64,000 bases of DNA from Paulownia fortunei (lineage: Eukaryota; Streptophyta; Magnoliopsida; Lamiales; Paulowniaceae), in the NCBI GenBank assembly GCA_019321725.1, contig CM033124.1, forward strand, positions 15,306,868 through 15,370,867, in the 5' to 3' direction. The notes under the pieces are model-generated. The model had not been told where the DNA came from. It saw only the letters and a program-made list of their open reading frames with translations, and made no database searches. The translations under genes and the position numbers were made by a program. Of this stretch, positions 13,603 to 25,300 are shown piece after piece (positions within the stretch are counted from its first letter, which is position 1; each line of letters starts with the position of its first letter).

Positions 13603-13623
13603 GGGGGGGGGGGGGGGGGGGGG
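13603..13623. repeat. G21 homopolymer
   Basis: Twenty-one consecutive G follow a long T-run in the 3' flank of the membrane-protein gene. Such a run is unusual in AT-rich plant DNA, and its true length is probably uncertain. Confidence 0.9.
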
Positions 13624-14603
13624 AATTGTTTGTTCTCTTTTCTTTGTATCTCAAGTTAAATTTTCGACTGCGCATGTATCAGCCATAACATATCCGTTTA
13701 TGCCAAGAAATAACTAGCTTAAGATTTTATTTCCCATGCTGAAAACAAAGATGTTGTCACATTTTTTTATTTTAAATGAGATGACAACTGAGGCAAAATT
13801 ATAAAAATTGACATTATAAACAAATTGAAGAGGCAAGACCAAGTCGATACCCATTTCTAATACCTATTTTAATTTTATATTACATTTTATATTATAAACA
13901 ATTTATGCACGTATATGTATATTATTTTCAAATATATATTTTAAAAAATTATTTTATATATATAATGTGCATGCATTATATAAAATATAAAATGTAACAC
14001 AAAATTAAAAGCGATCAGCTCCGTCTCTACTGGGAAGATTGGAAAACTTTTCATGCTAAATTTAACTTGGTAAAACAGGAGTTTTAGAATTTCTCAGTGA
14101 ATTCGAATTCTCGTAGCTAACAAATTGGTCCGGAGCTAGTGTAATTAAAATCCTGAACTAGAGAATTGGGCTTTAAATAAGATGAAAATGTAATACTTAT
14201 GGAAGTAGCCTTGTGAATTTGGACAACTAAATGGGCTTCTTCAATTCATATTTGCCATTGGGCTAACTAGACATTCAACTCAACTCAAATTTGATTCGAT
14301 TGAACGATGTTTGCACCGAATAAAACTGTCTTTACCTTCTACATATTGGCCATTTCTTGACAGTATGGTTGAAAAATCAAAAGCTGAAATTGTTAAAGAC
14401 AGTTGAAGATGTAAGCTTATTACAATCCCCTTGACCAAATCCCTCTTACTACTCAAAAGGGAATAAGCAGTTCATGTGCCTCATCGATCTTTATAAACGT
14501 CTGAGGGGTAATAGAGCAGCACGTTTAGACCGTTGCTTAGCTGATTTAGTCAATATCGACTAACTTGTTAAAAAGAAAATAAAATAAAATTAGAATTAAC
14601 TCG

Positions 14604-14606
<3 letters not shown>

Positions 14607-14638
<32 letters not shown>
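14607..14638. repeat. (AT)n microsatellite
   Basis: About 16 uninterrupted AT units in AT-rich intergenic DNA. No gene is near. Confidence 0.9.
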
Positions 14639-14640
<2 letters not shown>

Positions 14641-17600
14641 TAGTTACTTGTAAAACCCTCAAAAAGGATTCAAGTGGCAAGTAGCTGAAGTCTTTAAAAA
14701 ATTTGTGGGTGAGAGGCATAATACTGAAACATGTATATGGGCGTGACTGCACGGAAAGTAATTGTTTTCAGTCGGATATAAGATCAAATAATTTTGAAAT
14801 AAAAAGAAAGCACTCGTAATTGAATATTTATTGGAGCTTAGCTTCGTTAAATTGAGTTCATTTATAAAATCAAAGTGAAAATTCTTTCAAATATTTAGAA
14901 AGTGATCAAAACAAACAATGGTTAATTAGGCAGCTTTTTGTTCTAAATAATGTAAAATATGTATAACAATGGTTAGGCTGATTTTGTAAAACTTAAATGC
15001 TATATAACTTTTTATACCACTGTTAAAAAAAAAATTAAAATATATTTTTTTATTTTTTAATAATTCTACTATAAGAACTAGCCTTCTACTTTTTCATCAA
15101 CTTTGCTTTATAAAATAGCAATTTTAGTATATTTTTTCTTGAAAAATATGAACTACTCAATCTAACTTAGAAGACTGGCACAAAAGAAAAGAGATTGTAC
15201 CAATAAGTAACTTAATGGCATCTTTCTCTTTTCCCTTTCTTTTATTTATTTATTTATTATTATTATTATTGTCGACTTTGACATATTCCCTCGTAAATTT
15301 TTTTATCACTTTTACCAATCACAAGATAGATTAGCCTTTACTTTGTTTGCTTTAAATGATGATAACTTGTTTATGTTTTCTATTACAATAAATTACCAAG
15401 GAAAATGAGGTTCAAATAAATGCTAAACAAAAGCAAAATGAGTCGACATAAGCCTTAACGTCCTCCAAGGAGGATTATATGCTTTTGTCGGCCATAAATC
15501 ATTTGAAAGATCTATATTTATCATGTGATATTTATTTTTTCTACATTCAAAAGAAATTAATTACTTAAAAATAAATAAAGTCCTTATCGAATCTAGTTTA
15601 AGGCCAAAACCTAGTGACACATTAGCCAAGTATGATGAAAAGGTTTCCTATTGCCATAAAATTCATTGTTTTTAAACATTCAATTAATTACCAATCAAGT
15701 ACAATTAAAATCAATTTTAATTCTCACTCTGTGCTAGAAATTAGAATAACACTCATTTTATGAATGTCATAGTATGAATTTTTTTATTTAATAGTCAAAT
15801 TCAACTAATTATATGAAAAATAATATGATTGTACGTGTCTTAGTAGTCACTCTTATAATTTCGAATCATTTATTTTAATGTAGAGTTTTATTTTATATTT
15901 CACATCACATGTCAACTATATAATATATTAATTTAAATATTTAAGAGTATAAACCAAGTATATATACATGTATAATTGACTTTTGTTTTAAGTATGAAGG
16001 GGGTTTGCAAGTTGGAGGACAGATAGAAGGTGAAGGAAAAGTGAGAACACAATGAAAGGTCATTATTAAATAGCACATGATTTCCCTTTTTCTACAAAGA
16101 AAAAGCGTTGCAGAAATCCCGCAATCTTATCAGATGGGCTGGCCCATCTGGAACGTGACTTCCGGCCCTATTTCGTATCCCAAAAGTAAATCTTGAGATT
16201 AGTAATATTTAATTATTTAAATCTTGTTTTGAAAATGAGAATCTACGTGGACAATTATGAGTTAAGTTTTTTTTTTTTTTTTTTTTTAATTTTTTGTGAG
16301 GGGTCAAATTTAGTTTATATATCACGAAAAGTAAAGAAAGCACTTTAATTTATTTGTTTTTCCTCAATTTCCAATCGTATTTTTGAACAAGTTGACACTT
16401 CAACTTTTGAAAATAATGATTCAGAATACACTCTTTATTTTTTTCAAGTAAACTAATTTATTTTCTCTGAAAGAGACTATTTAGTAAAAATATATTCTCA
16501 AAATATTTTCAAGAAAACATCTTGAGAACTATCCAAATATTTATTTATTTTTTATTTAACTTTGTGGTGCAAACCATTACCTTGGGTATCTAGGAAATTA
16601 ATTACGGAAAATAATTTTTAAGATATTCATCATCATCTTCAGTGCTTTTAAATTTAAATAAATAAAATAATCAGCATTTTGCACTGAGTTTCTTACAATA
16701 TAATATGCTCAAACATTTTTTCTTGGGACAACTACTGTTTGCCACGATTTTTATTGAACGATTAATTAATTAATAATTTCAAATTTTGGAAAAAGCCTGG
16801 CATTTAACTTTGTCAAATAGGCAACAGCTGCCCCTTCCGTTTTCAAAATATCACACGTCACCAAAAACGAGTGCAACATTAAATTAAATTGGCACCATAT
16901 ACGCCTTTGCTTTTGCGTTATATACTTTTGTAATAATATAATTTTAAGAAAATCAATATGATCTATGAATTCAAAATCTAAACAATTTGATATTATACTA
17001 TAAAAATAAATATAATTTTGGGACAAAGAGAATTATTTATTGAGTTCCATATAATTTCGAAAAGCTCCACTATATTTCATACAAAATCTTAAACATCATT
17101 TACTACTACTAAGGAAAGAAAATATAATCACCCCTAAAATCTCTAATCTCTCTTCTAAGTCAACACAATAAATGCTGGTTGATTATGTTTTCTATGTTTC
17201 GGAATATTGTTTCCTATTTGATCTCTCCGAATCCCACGTTCGAAATTCCGATTGGATTTATTTATTAAATAGAATCGAGTAAATATATAGAATTTTTATT
17301 TATAATATTAAATTTGAATCGAATTTTGGATTTCTAGCGTTATATTATTGCTAATGAATATCATTAGATCCAAAGAACTTATATTAAAGTTTCTATATTT
17401 AAAAACAATAAAAATAATTTTCAAATATACTGAAAAGAATGATAAAAAAAATCATAATAGAAGGGAACAAAATTTATATTTTTTATTTTAAGGAAGTAAA
17501 ATAAACTAAAATATATTGCCACAGATGCAGAATAGTAATTTTGTAAGCAGGTTTGACACGGCAAATCCCCGATTTACCCTCCCCAGCCCAAGACACTTTC

Positions 17601-17714
17601 AGCTAAATCCTACCGCCTTGAAGAGCTCTAGAACCCCACTCCCTGGCGTATAAATGAAGAAATCATCACAGCAAAGCCAGACGCCAGCCTTAACAGATTC
17701 CATCTCATTCCCCA

Positions 17715-17751
<37 letters not shown>
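17715..17751 (+). promoter_or_regulatory. CT tract plus TATA repeat, probable core promoter of the SAUR gene
   Basis: About ten CT units run straight into alternating TA (17735-17751). It lies some 270 bp upstream of the SAUR ATG. A pyrimidine patch beside a TATA is a common plant core-promoter layout. It would give a leader of about 240 nt that carries two uORFs. Confidence 0.5.
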
Positions 17752-17801
17752 CTTCTCCATTTCTTCTTGAAATCCCTCATTAAATTAGAAAAAAAATTCA
17801 T

Positions 17802-17837
17802 ATGCTTTGCAGTTTTGTTGGAAATTGTATATCATGA
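17802..17837 (+). CDS. uORF1 upstream of SAUR, 11 codons
   Basis: ATG 17802 opens MLCSFVGNCIS and stops at TGA 17835-17837. The stop overlaps the ATG of uORF2 (ATGA). It is a regulatory candidate rather than a proven peptide; whether it is translated depends on the true transcription start. Confidence 0.35.
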   Translation: MLCSFVGNCIS

Positions 17838-17926
17838 GCAATATCCCTAAATCTCTAACCGATTCCGCTTTAACCCGCTTCAAACTCGCCATCTCGGCCT
17901 CCGATCCTTGGCCTTTTTCTCTTTAG
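17834..17926 (+). CDS. uORF2 upstream of SAUR, 30 codons, triple stop
   Basis: ATG 17834 opens a 30-residue frame, beginning MSNIPKSLTDSALTR and ending DPWPFSL. It closes with three in-frame stops in a row (TAG TGA TAA). The main SAUR ATG is about 90 bp further on. The base content looks more coding than the surroundings. If present in the mRNA it should lower translation of SAUR. I do not recognise the peptide. Confidence 0.4.
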   Translation: MSNIPKSLTDSALTRFKLAISASDPWPFSL

Positions 17927-18019
17927 TGATAAACCCTAGTTTCTGGGATCTTTTTTCTGTTTTTTTTTTTTTTCTTTTTCCTTTTCAAGCTGTATATACA
18001 GATTTATTGGTCTAGTAAG

Positions 18020-18409
18020 ATGGGAAACGGAGATAAAAGCGGTCACCTGAATTCCGATCTGCATATGCCGCACATTCATTTCCACCACTTCGGCGGCAGC
18101 GGGAGGAGGGAGATGAGGAGTATTCCGAAGGGATGCGTGGCGATAACGGTGGGGCAAGGGGCGGAGCAGCAGCGGTTTATTATTCCGGTGATTTATGTGA
18201 ACCACCCGCTGTTCACGCAGCTGCTGAAGGAGGCGGAGGAGGAGTACGGGTTCGATCAGGAGGGGCCGATCAATATTCCGTGCCACGTGGAGGAGTTTTG
18301 TCATGTCAGGGGCATGATTGATAAGGAAACGATGACGTCGCATCACCACCACCAACAACACCACAACCACCACCATCATCACCACCAGTTTCTGTGCTTC
18401 AGGGCTTGA
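18020..18409 (+). CDS. SAUR family protein (SAUR32-like) with His-rich tail
   Basis: This single exon encodes 129 residues of the small auxin-up RNA family. SAUR proteins promote or restrain cell expansion, many by inhibiting PP2C.D phosphatases at the plasma membrane. The N-terminus MGNGDKSGHLNSDLHMPHIH resembles the SAUR32 group. The SAUR core runs from about residue 31 to 100: IPKGCVAITVG, RFIIPVIYVNHPLF, LLKEAEEEYGF and GPINIPC. Residues 108-122 are almost all His (HHHH, HH, HHHHHH broken by Gln and Asn), and the protein ends QFLCFRA. Lack of introns and small size are normal. The His tract is the odd feature; it is encoded mostly by CAC/CAT runs and may vary in length. Two uORFs precede the gene. 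Confidence 0.93.
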   Translation: MGNGDKSGHLNSDLHMPHIHFHHFGGSGRREMRSIPKGCVAITVGQGAEQQRFIIPVIYVNHPLFTQLLKEAEEEYGFDQEGPINIPCHVEEFCHVRGMIDKETMTSHHHHQQHHNHHHHHHQFLCFRA

Positions 18410-18715
18410 TGTGTTTTCACGTGTTGTTTAATTGGTGGTTGACTATGTTTTGTGATTTAATTTTGATTATTGATTTTGATTTGGAAATTTATGTTGTTTA
18501 TTACTTTTGATTCTTCCTTTTCTTTCTAACTTTAAAGAGTTGATGAAATGAATGGGTTCGCTATATATTACTATTTCATAAAGTAAAATATTTAATATTA
18601 TCATATACTCTAAACTCATAATGTCCCATCAACATTGAATGAAATATTTGATATTAAATTCGCATATTCAATGTTAAATATATGAGATTTAGGTTATGTA
18701 AATCTTTATATATAT

Positions 18716-18917
18716 ATATGTAAAATACTGTTGAGAAAAGATTAAATCGTAATTGCATGCTTTTCTAGTGATTCTTAAAAAAATTGAATTCGTGAGAACT
18801 AAGTATGAATCTATTAATATAAATCTTATCAAAAATTATAATTTTAATTTTAATTTAGTCTCATAAGAAATGTATTTATCTTTAAACTTGAACTAATATT
18901 TTCTCCACTATTTATTT
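18716..18917. repeat. Direct repeat, copy 1
   Basis: It begins TAAAATACTGTTGAGAAAAG and ends in CTCCACTATTTATT. It matches 19016-19215 along its whole length with scattered base changes. Its flanks carry inverted matches: GGTTATGTAAATCTT upstream near 18692, and AAGATTTACATAGCC downstream near 18947. Confidence 0.8.
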
Positions 18918-19015
18918 ATTTTTTAATTGTTCTTCCACATATATATAAGATTTACATAGCCTCTCGATTTTTATGATTTTATACTAATTCAATTAAATTC
19001 ATACTAAATCTCATA

Positions 19016-19215
19016 TATGTAAAATATTGTTGAGAAAAGATTATCTTGATTGCATGTTTTTTTCGTGATTCTTAAAAAATATTGAATTCGTGAAAGTTAA
19101 GGATGAACCTACTAACATAAATTTTATCAAAAATTCTAATTTCAAATTTAATTTAGTCTCATAAGAAATGTATTTATCTTTAAACTTGAATTAATATTTT
19201 CTCCACTATTTATTT
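19016..19215. repeat. Direct repeat, copy 2
   Basis: The second copy starts about 300 bp after copy 1, in the same orientation. A stretch near its middle, from TTTAGTCTCATAAG through TTTAAACTTGAA, is almost identical to copy 1. The spacer contains CTAAATCTCATATATG, an inverted match to sequence just left of copy 1. No coding frame is seen in either copy. Confidence 0.8.
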
Positions 19216-22200
19216 CTCTCTCTTTTTTTTCTTCTTTCTTCCTCCAAAAATAAAGACGTTACGATTACTTGTATGTTCAGTTTTGAACATTTATTAATTA
19301 TGGGAATGGTCGAAGATCAGACGATTCGGTGCGTTACTTACATAGGATCAATGAGGTTTGAGATGTGGGTCCCGGGATCGGATGGTCATCCAAATTTTGG
19401 CGGCTGGCCACGCGCACAACTTTTTGCTTTTTCTTCACACTGCTTCTGAAAATCTTATAAAGTTCTATCTTCATCTTTATCAGCAGTTGCATGTTTTCTA
19501 CTTATAATAGGGATTTCTTCTGCTTGGTTCTACAAGCTGATTTTGTGATTCATAAATTTTAAAGGTGAATTACAAACAAATATTTTTAAAATTTGGTTTA
19601 TTTACAAAAAAACAATCATCTAATTTTATAAATTATAAATATCAATTAAAATTTATTTATATTTTATAAATTATACTTATTGAGTGGTATTTATAAAATA
19701 ATGATAAATTTCAAAGGAATATTTGTAATTTCAAGAGATAATAGAGTTTTTTTGTAATTAGATTAAATTTCAAGATAATTTTTATAATTTATTCTAAATC
19801 TAATTTTGAAAAATCAAACATCATTGGTATAAAAGGACGGTTCAAAATTTTAAAAATATATTAATTCTGAAAGCTAACTATAGATGTGTGGAGACTCAAT
19901 TTTCATTTATTGTAGTAACTTCTTCACAAAATATTCCTTCATTCTAAAATTATAAATTATTGACACTGCAAATGAGTTAATTTGATTATTTTATTAATAT
20001 ACTAATAATACTATTGCATTTATTTTCAATCTAATTGGACAATATTAGATAGTACAACAAATATCGAGGTCTTAAATTTTTCGTTATTAACAAAAAATTA
20101 CACAATAGTTCGAAAACTAAATAATTTAACTTTATGCTTTACCGAAATTGCCCACGATGAATTGAATTGTAAACAGGTAGCAGCATGTTCACCTGGTCTC
20201 TAGACCTTCTCTTCTCCCCCACAAAAGTGGGAAGCATTTCATTGAGATTCGATTTCACATAGGAATAAGCTAATAAGCACTGACTTTGAACTTTCAAAAG
20301 TCATGGTTAATATTTATAACAAGTAAAGAATTCTCTTTTCATTTGGTCGTTTAAGTGAAGGAATGAGATACTCCATACACACACATACGCGTAATGGGGA
20401 GCACACTAAAAATCTTGTGGTTCATGAAAGTCGAGTTTGAAATGGTCATGCTATGAAATTAATACAATGATTTTATTAATAATGAGAAAGGGTTAAGTGC
20501 CTCTAATTGAATTGAATCATTAAAAAAATAGAAATAGTACATAAGAAAGTTAAGTTTAAAATGATCCATATTTCAAAATCAATACAACTATTCTACCTAA
20601 TAATTAGAAATATTAAGGGATTTCAACATTTTCCATCTAATCTCCATTTGGAATAAATATTGAATATTCAAAAATTTAAACTATCATATACACATATATA
20701 TTGGTGTTTTTTATATTTTGACGGGCATTTTAAAATTAATGATAATTGGAAATAAAGATGATAATGGGATGGATCCGCTTGAAGTGGGTTTTTATATTTA
20801 TAAAATGGGTGATTTTTTATTTTCGAATCAATCTCCTGTTATTTTTTTTTATTATTATTTATATATATATTGTGTATTGTTAGTTTTAAAAAATATTTTT
20901 TATAATATTTAGTGATGTTATTAAAAAATATTTATTTTTTTTATATTTTTAAAAATTATAAAACAAATCTAACTATTCTAATAAATCTAATGGAAACCCA
21001 TGCCGTGTGGATTCAAAATCCGCCGGGTTGCTATCCCTTGGGAAAATTTCGGCTTGAGATAATCTTAGTTTCAAAAGTAAAGATAATCAAGACAAAGTAG
21101 CCATGTGCCCTTCCACCAAATTTAGCATCATTTGAATAAAGGGCTTTTGACCAACCTTTAAGAAATGAATAAAGTATTAAAAATAGCAAAACCAATAAAT
21201 ACTAAGCAAATTCCCATGAAAGTGGGAGCAGATGGCGCGTTCGGACAGGGGCTCAACTCAAACATGTCTACAAATTCTCATCATTTTGTGCACTAAATCC
21301 CTTCTTGGACTTTTTAAACTCTCTCATTTTGTGCTCAATTCAACCGTGTTTACTTTCTCATATTTTTTAAACTAACAATAGTCATCAATTAAGATGCACA
21401 ATTTTAAGTACAATAATCTGAAAACAAAAAACCTGGAGCAGCCAAAGAGGATTATATAATTTATTATTTATAATCTTAGCCGAAATTTTCTTAAGGGGGA
21501 ATCAAAAGTCACAAACAAAAAAGTCAACTAGTTTGGTGCACTGTTCCCTAATCTAAACATTGATGTTTTCTTTTATAATTATTCTGCTTTTGTTTTTCTT
21601 TGTCAACATCTTGGCCACCAAAACTTAACATCGTCCACACTAAAGGGTTATTGTTGAAATTTTAAGTTTCAGACATCTCTGTGAATACTCATTGTTTTTC
21701 TTTGATTCCTCAATGTCAATGAGTTTGTGAGTCCTCGAGTAGGTATATAAATAATGTTTATAAAATAAAATGATGATATCACCATGTATATAAATAATGA
21801 TATCACTGAGTGATACCCGAATGAGTGGCACATCAAGAATGCACAAAGAAATAACTAATAGAATTAGGTAAAGATGATGCTGGTACAATCCAACATTAAT
21901 ATAACTTCAAAGGCAGCTATCTATCTTACTGAGAAAATAAAAGATTCAACATTCTTTTCACCTCAATAGCTTCAAAGCTAATGTACTATGAAAGAGATAC
22001 AGTGAGCAATAAGAACACAGCACGCAATTCAGAAACTGTGTGTATAAATCAAGCATTCCTTGTGAATTTCAGTATCTGCTTCCCTATATATATATTCTGA
22101 TTCTGTTCCCACCTCTTCTCTTCACAATTGAAGTCCATCCCTAAGCCCAGATCACATCTCTAATAACCCAAAAACTGGCCAAACAGCAAGAAATATTCGA

Positions 22201-22320
22201 CGATAATCTCGCACAAGTGTTCCTTTTTCAATACAATCCCAGGAGAGAAAAGAAACTGGCAAATTCTTGAACTCAAAAACTATAACAGACTTGAAACTGC
22301 AAGCAATCTCTTAAGCACGC

Positions 22321-25300
22321 TTATTGTCGGTGTCTTGTATTTGAGTTGCGGATTGTTACACCGTGCAGGAACTTGGTAAAGCCAAGAAAACTCAATTTTC
22401 CATCCGATGGTCTGATCCAGTCGTTGAGTAGAGAGTAAGCAGCAGGAACCAAATTCAACTCCTGAAATAGAATTTTAGAACGTAGGTGAGTGTGTGAGGA
22501 ACAAAATTCAAGTGGTGTTGCAAGAGTTAGGTGCATACCTGTGCCAATTCCTCAACAGAAGCAACACGATTTCCTTCTTCTTCAAAATTCCGAAACGCTG
22601 CACTCGCAATATCCTCCCATTTTTCAAGAGCCTCAAGCTGATAAGTACTAATTGCGGCAGCACAAAACTCTTCGAAATCCATCTTTTTATAGGATAGAGG
22701 TTCCATCTTCAATTCATGCATCGAGAACTCTTAGTTTGATGTAATAGTCTTAATAATGGTTGATGGTAGGTAACAAGTACAGAAAGCCTCCACACCAAAA
22801 CAACAACACACCAAAAACATTCACAAACATGGGCCCAAAAGGGAAGGAAAATGGACGAGTCCTCTACAAAAAAATATTTTTCTCTTCATGAAACATGCTA
22901 GCTGGTGTTCTAGGGTATTACATATGTGTAGCAAGAATCACTAATATGCATCAAATAGTCATCACAAAAATTATTATTACAATTATAGTTTTTCGATTAC
23001 ATGAAATCCTCTCAAGAGAGTGACAAACTATATTTTCTTAAAGAAGTAATAATTTACCAAGAGAGTAGAACAAAATTGAATAATGGAATAACCCAAAAAC
23101 AGAGAAGCTAATTTCAATGACTGTCCCTACATTTAAAGCACAAGGTGCCACAATGAACATTGTGTCATGCAGTCATCAGAAGAAAAATATCTCACCATAT
23201 TCAAAATGTCAGCAAATCTTGGTTCCTTCATGGCATCTGTTGCATTTTTCATGAGAGCCTGTAAATGGACAGAAGATAAAATGCTTCAAATTTAAGTAGG
23301 TAGCACAGTATGATACTCTTTATAATGAATGAAAAAGGAAAGAAGAAAAAGAATCACCCACTGTTCTGAAATTACTAAGAGAGACACAACCATCCTTTGG
23401 TTCCAGGAGTTCAAATTGAGCCCTAAGGTAAAGGAGCTCATCCTCTGTCAAAGCTTTTGAAAGTGCCTGCATATGGGGAAGCATATATGTATTTTACTAA
23501 ACAAACACACTTTCTCCAAAGATGTGATAAAAGAAATTTTAAATGAATTATAGAACATTTAAATACCGTTTCTGAATAAAGACATCAGATAACCTTATCA
23601 TATATAGATACATGAATTTACAATGAGTACATACTTTTAAGGCTGCACGTTTCAAAGGAGTGGCTCGAATATATGACTTGATTAATCTGTAGATCATCAT
23701 ATCTAAAGGTATAGTGCAGTTTAGGCCCCTTAACCATGGATGAGCTGCAGATAAAGAGACATATATCAACTTCAATATCTAGAAAATATTTTTTTTACCA
23801 GAAAAACAGCAACAGTGAAGGCAAGAAATAACCAAAATTGAGAAGCCATTGTAAACTTTAAGCATGTCCACAACTAAATAAAGAATAACAATCAGTAACT
23901 TACTCAGTGCTTGGGCAGCAGTCATTCGTTTTCTATGGTCTCTATTTAGAAGCCTTTTCACAAAATCTTTGGCTTCTGCAGATACTGACGGCCATGGTGC
24001 ATCATAGAAGTTGGGATCAGCTCGTAGCACAGAACGAAAAATTCCTGATTCTGTGCGTGCCCAAAAAGGTCTGCTTCCACATAATAAGATGTATGTTATT
24101 ACACCAATACTCCAAATATCTGCTTCACTGCTGTATGATCTGTGAAGTACTTCAGGCGCAACATAGTATGCACTGCCAACAATATCATTGAGACGTTGAT
24201 CTGCAATAACAAAAAACAGATGGCTTTGCATTTTGGATGAAGATTGATATAAACAAACAAAAACAAAATAGAAAATACTCACACACACATAAAAAGAATC
24301 ACATTGCACATCTGGTATATAAATGTCAAAAAGCACAATTTTAGGTATTAAATTTCATGACAATCTCGGGAAAACTATTGACATATATATTTAAGATGTC
24401 GCCAACTTATACCTAATATCAATCATTTTCATAAAGGAAACTATCTGCCATGAAAAGTTCTTTGGGCAAGACAGTTAAACTGTTCTTCATCAATAAAGAT
24501 TTTGCAGGTGAACACCACCCTAAAGATGGAATGGAGAGAGATGATTGGATACAGTAGAATCACAAACAATGTATTCTGCAATTATCGCAAGTCAACGCTG
24601 CCCAGTCAATAATGTCTACAAAATTTCAGCATAGAAAGTTCAAGCAAATACTATTTGATATCAATACAAACATGTTTATACATACAAGGTAAACTCCTCC
24701 GGAAGGGGAAGATCATGTTCAAGCTAAGTGTTTGCAGGAGGAAGACGAAGTGTAATGCTGAGATATTGAACTATGTTCTAGAAACATATTCTAATATTGG
24801 GAAAATAATGTAAAGAAATTTGGGACCTTTACCTGGCTTAATAAAATCAGATAGACCAAAATCTATGACCTTCATTGGAGCATCTTCATCTTTTGTCGCG
24901 AATAGGAAATTCTGCAAGGAAATACACAGGGTGTTCCTTTTCAGGTTGATGCAAACCTCCAAATAATTAGATCATTTTTCCTGTATCATTCTAAGTCATA
25001 GACATGATACATGGAATGCTAACTTGCAATACCTCTGGCTTGAGATCTCGGTGTACAACGCCTTGTAGATGACAAAAGGCAACAACACTCAACATCTGCA
25101 CAACTATTTTCTTGGCATCCTCTTCTGTATATCTTCCACCTCTGCAACACAGAACAACTAAGATATTCAAGCTATTTTAACTGTTTAATGAATAACAAAA
25201 GATGGATATTCATCCCGAATTACCGTGCTAAAATCCTATCCAGCAGCTCACCTCCTTCACACAATCTGTTGAAACACAATTTTGTTAATACTTCAGCATA

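Larger units (their letters stand above)
13375..18019. other. 4.6 kb AT-rich intergenic region
   Basis: No credible coding frame is present apart from uORFs near its right end. It holds a G21 run (13603-13623), a TA microsatellite (14607-14638), TTTA/TTA repeats near 15241-15272 and a 9-bp inverted repeat at 16131-16150. The last 350 bp are the promoter and leader of the SAUR gene. Confidence 0.7.
18410..22320. other. 3.9 kb AT-rich intergenic region between SAUR and the kinase gene
   Basis: It contains a tandem pair of about 200-bp direct repeats (18716-18917 and 19016-19215) and otherwise AT-rich unique DNA with no supported coding frame. A less AT-rich patch at about 19300-19460 shows no gene. 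The right end, about 21900-22320, is the probable 3' UTR of the CDPK-related kinase. Confidence 0.7.

Noticed and set aside
20718..21100. Two adjoining short open frames
   Set aside because: They are rich in Ile/Phe/Tyr/Lys as expected of translated AT-rich DNA, and nothing is recognisable.
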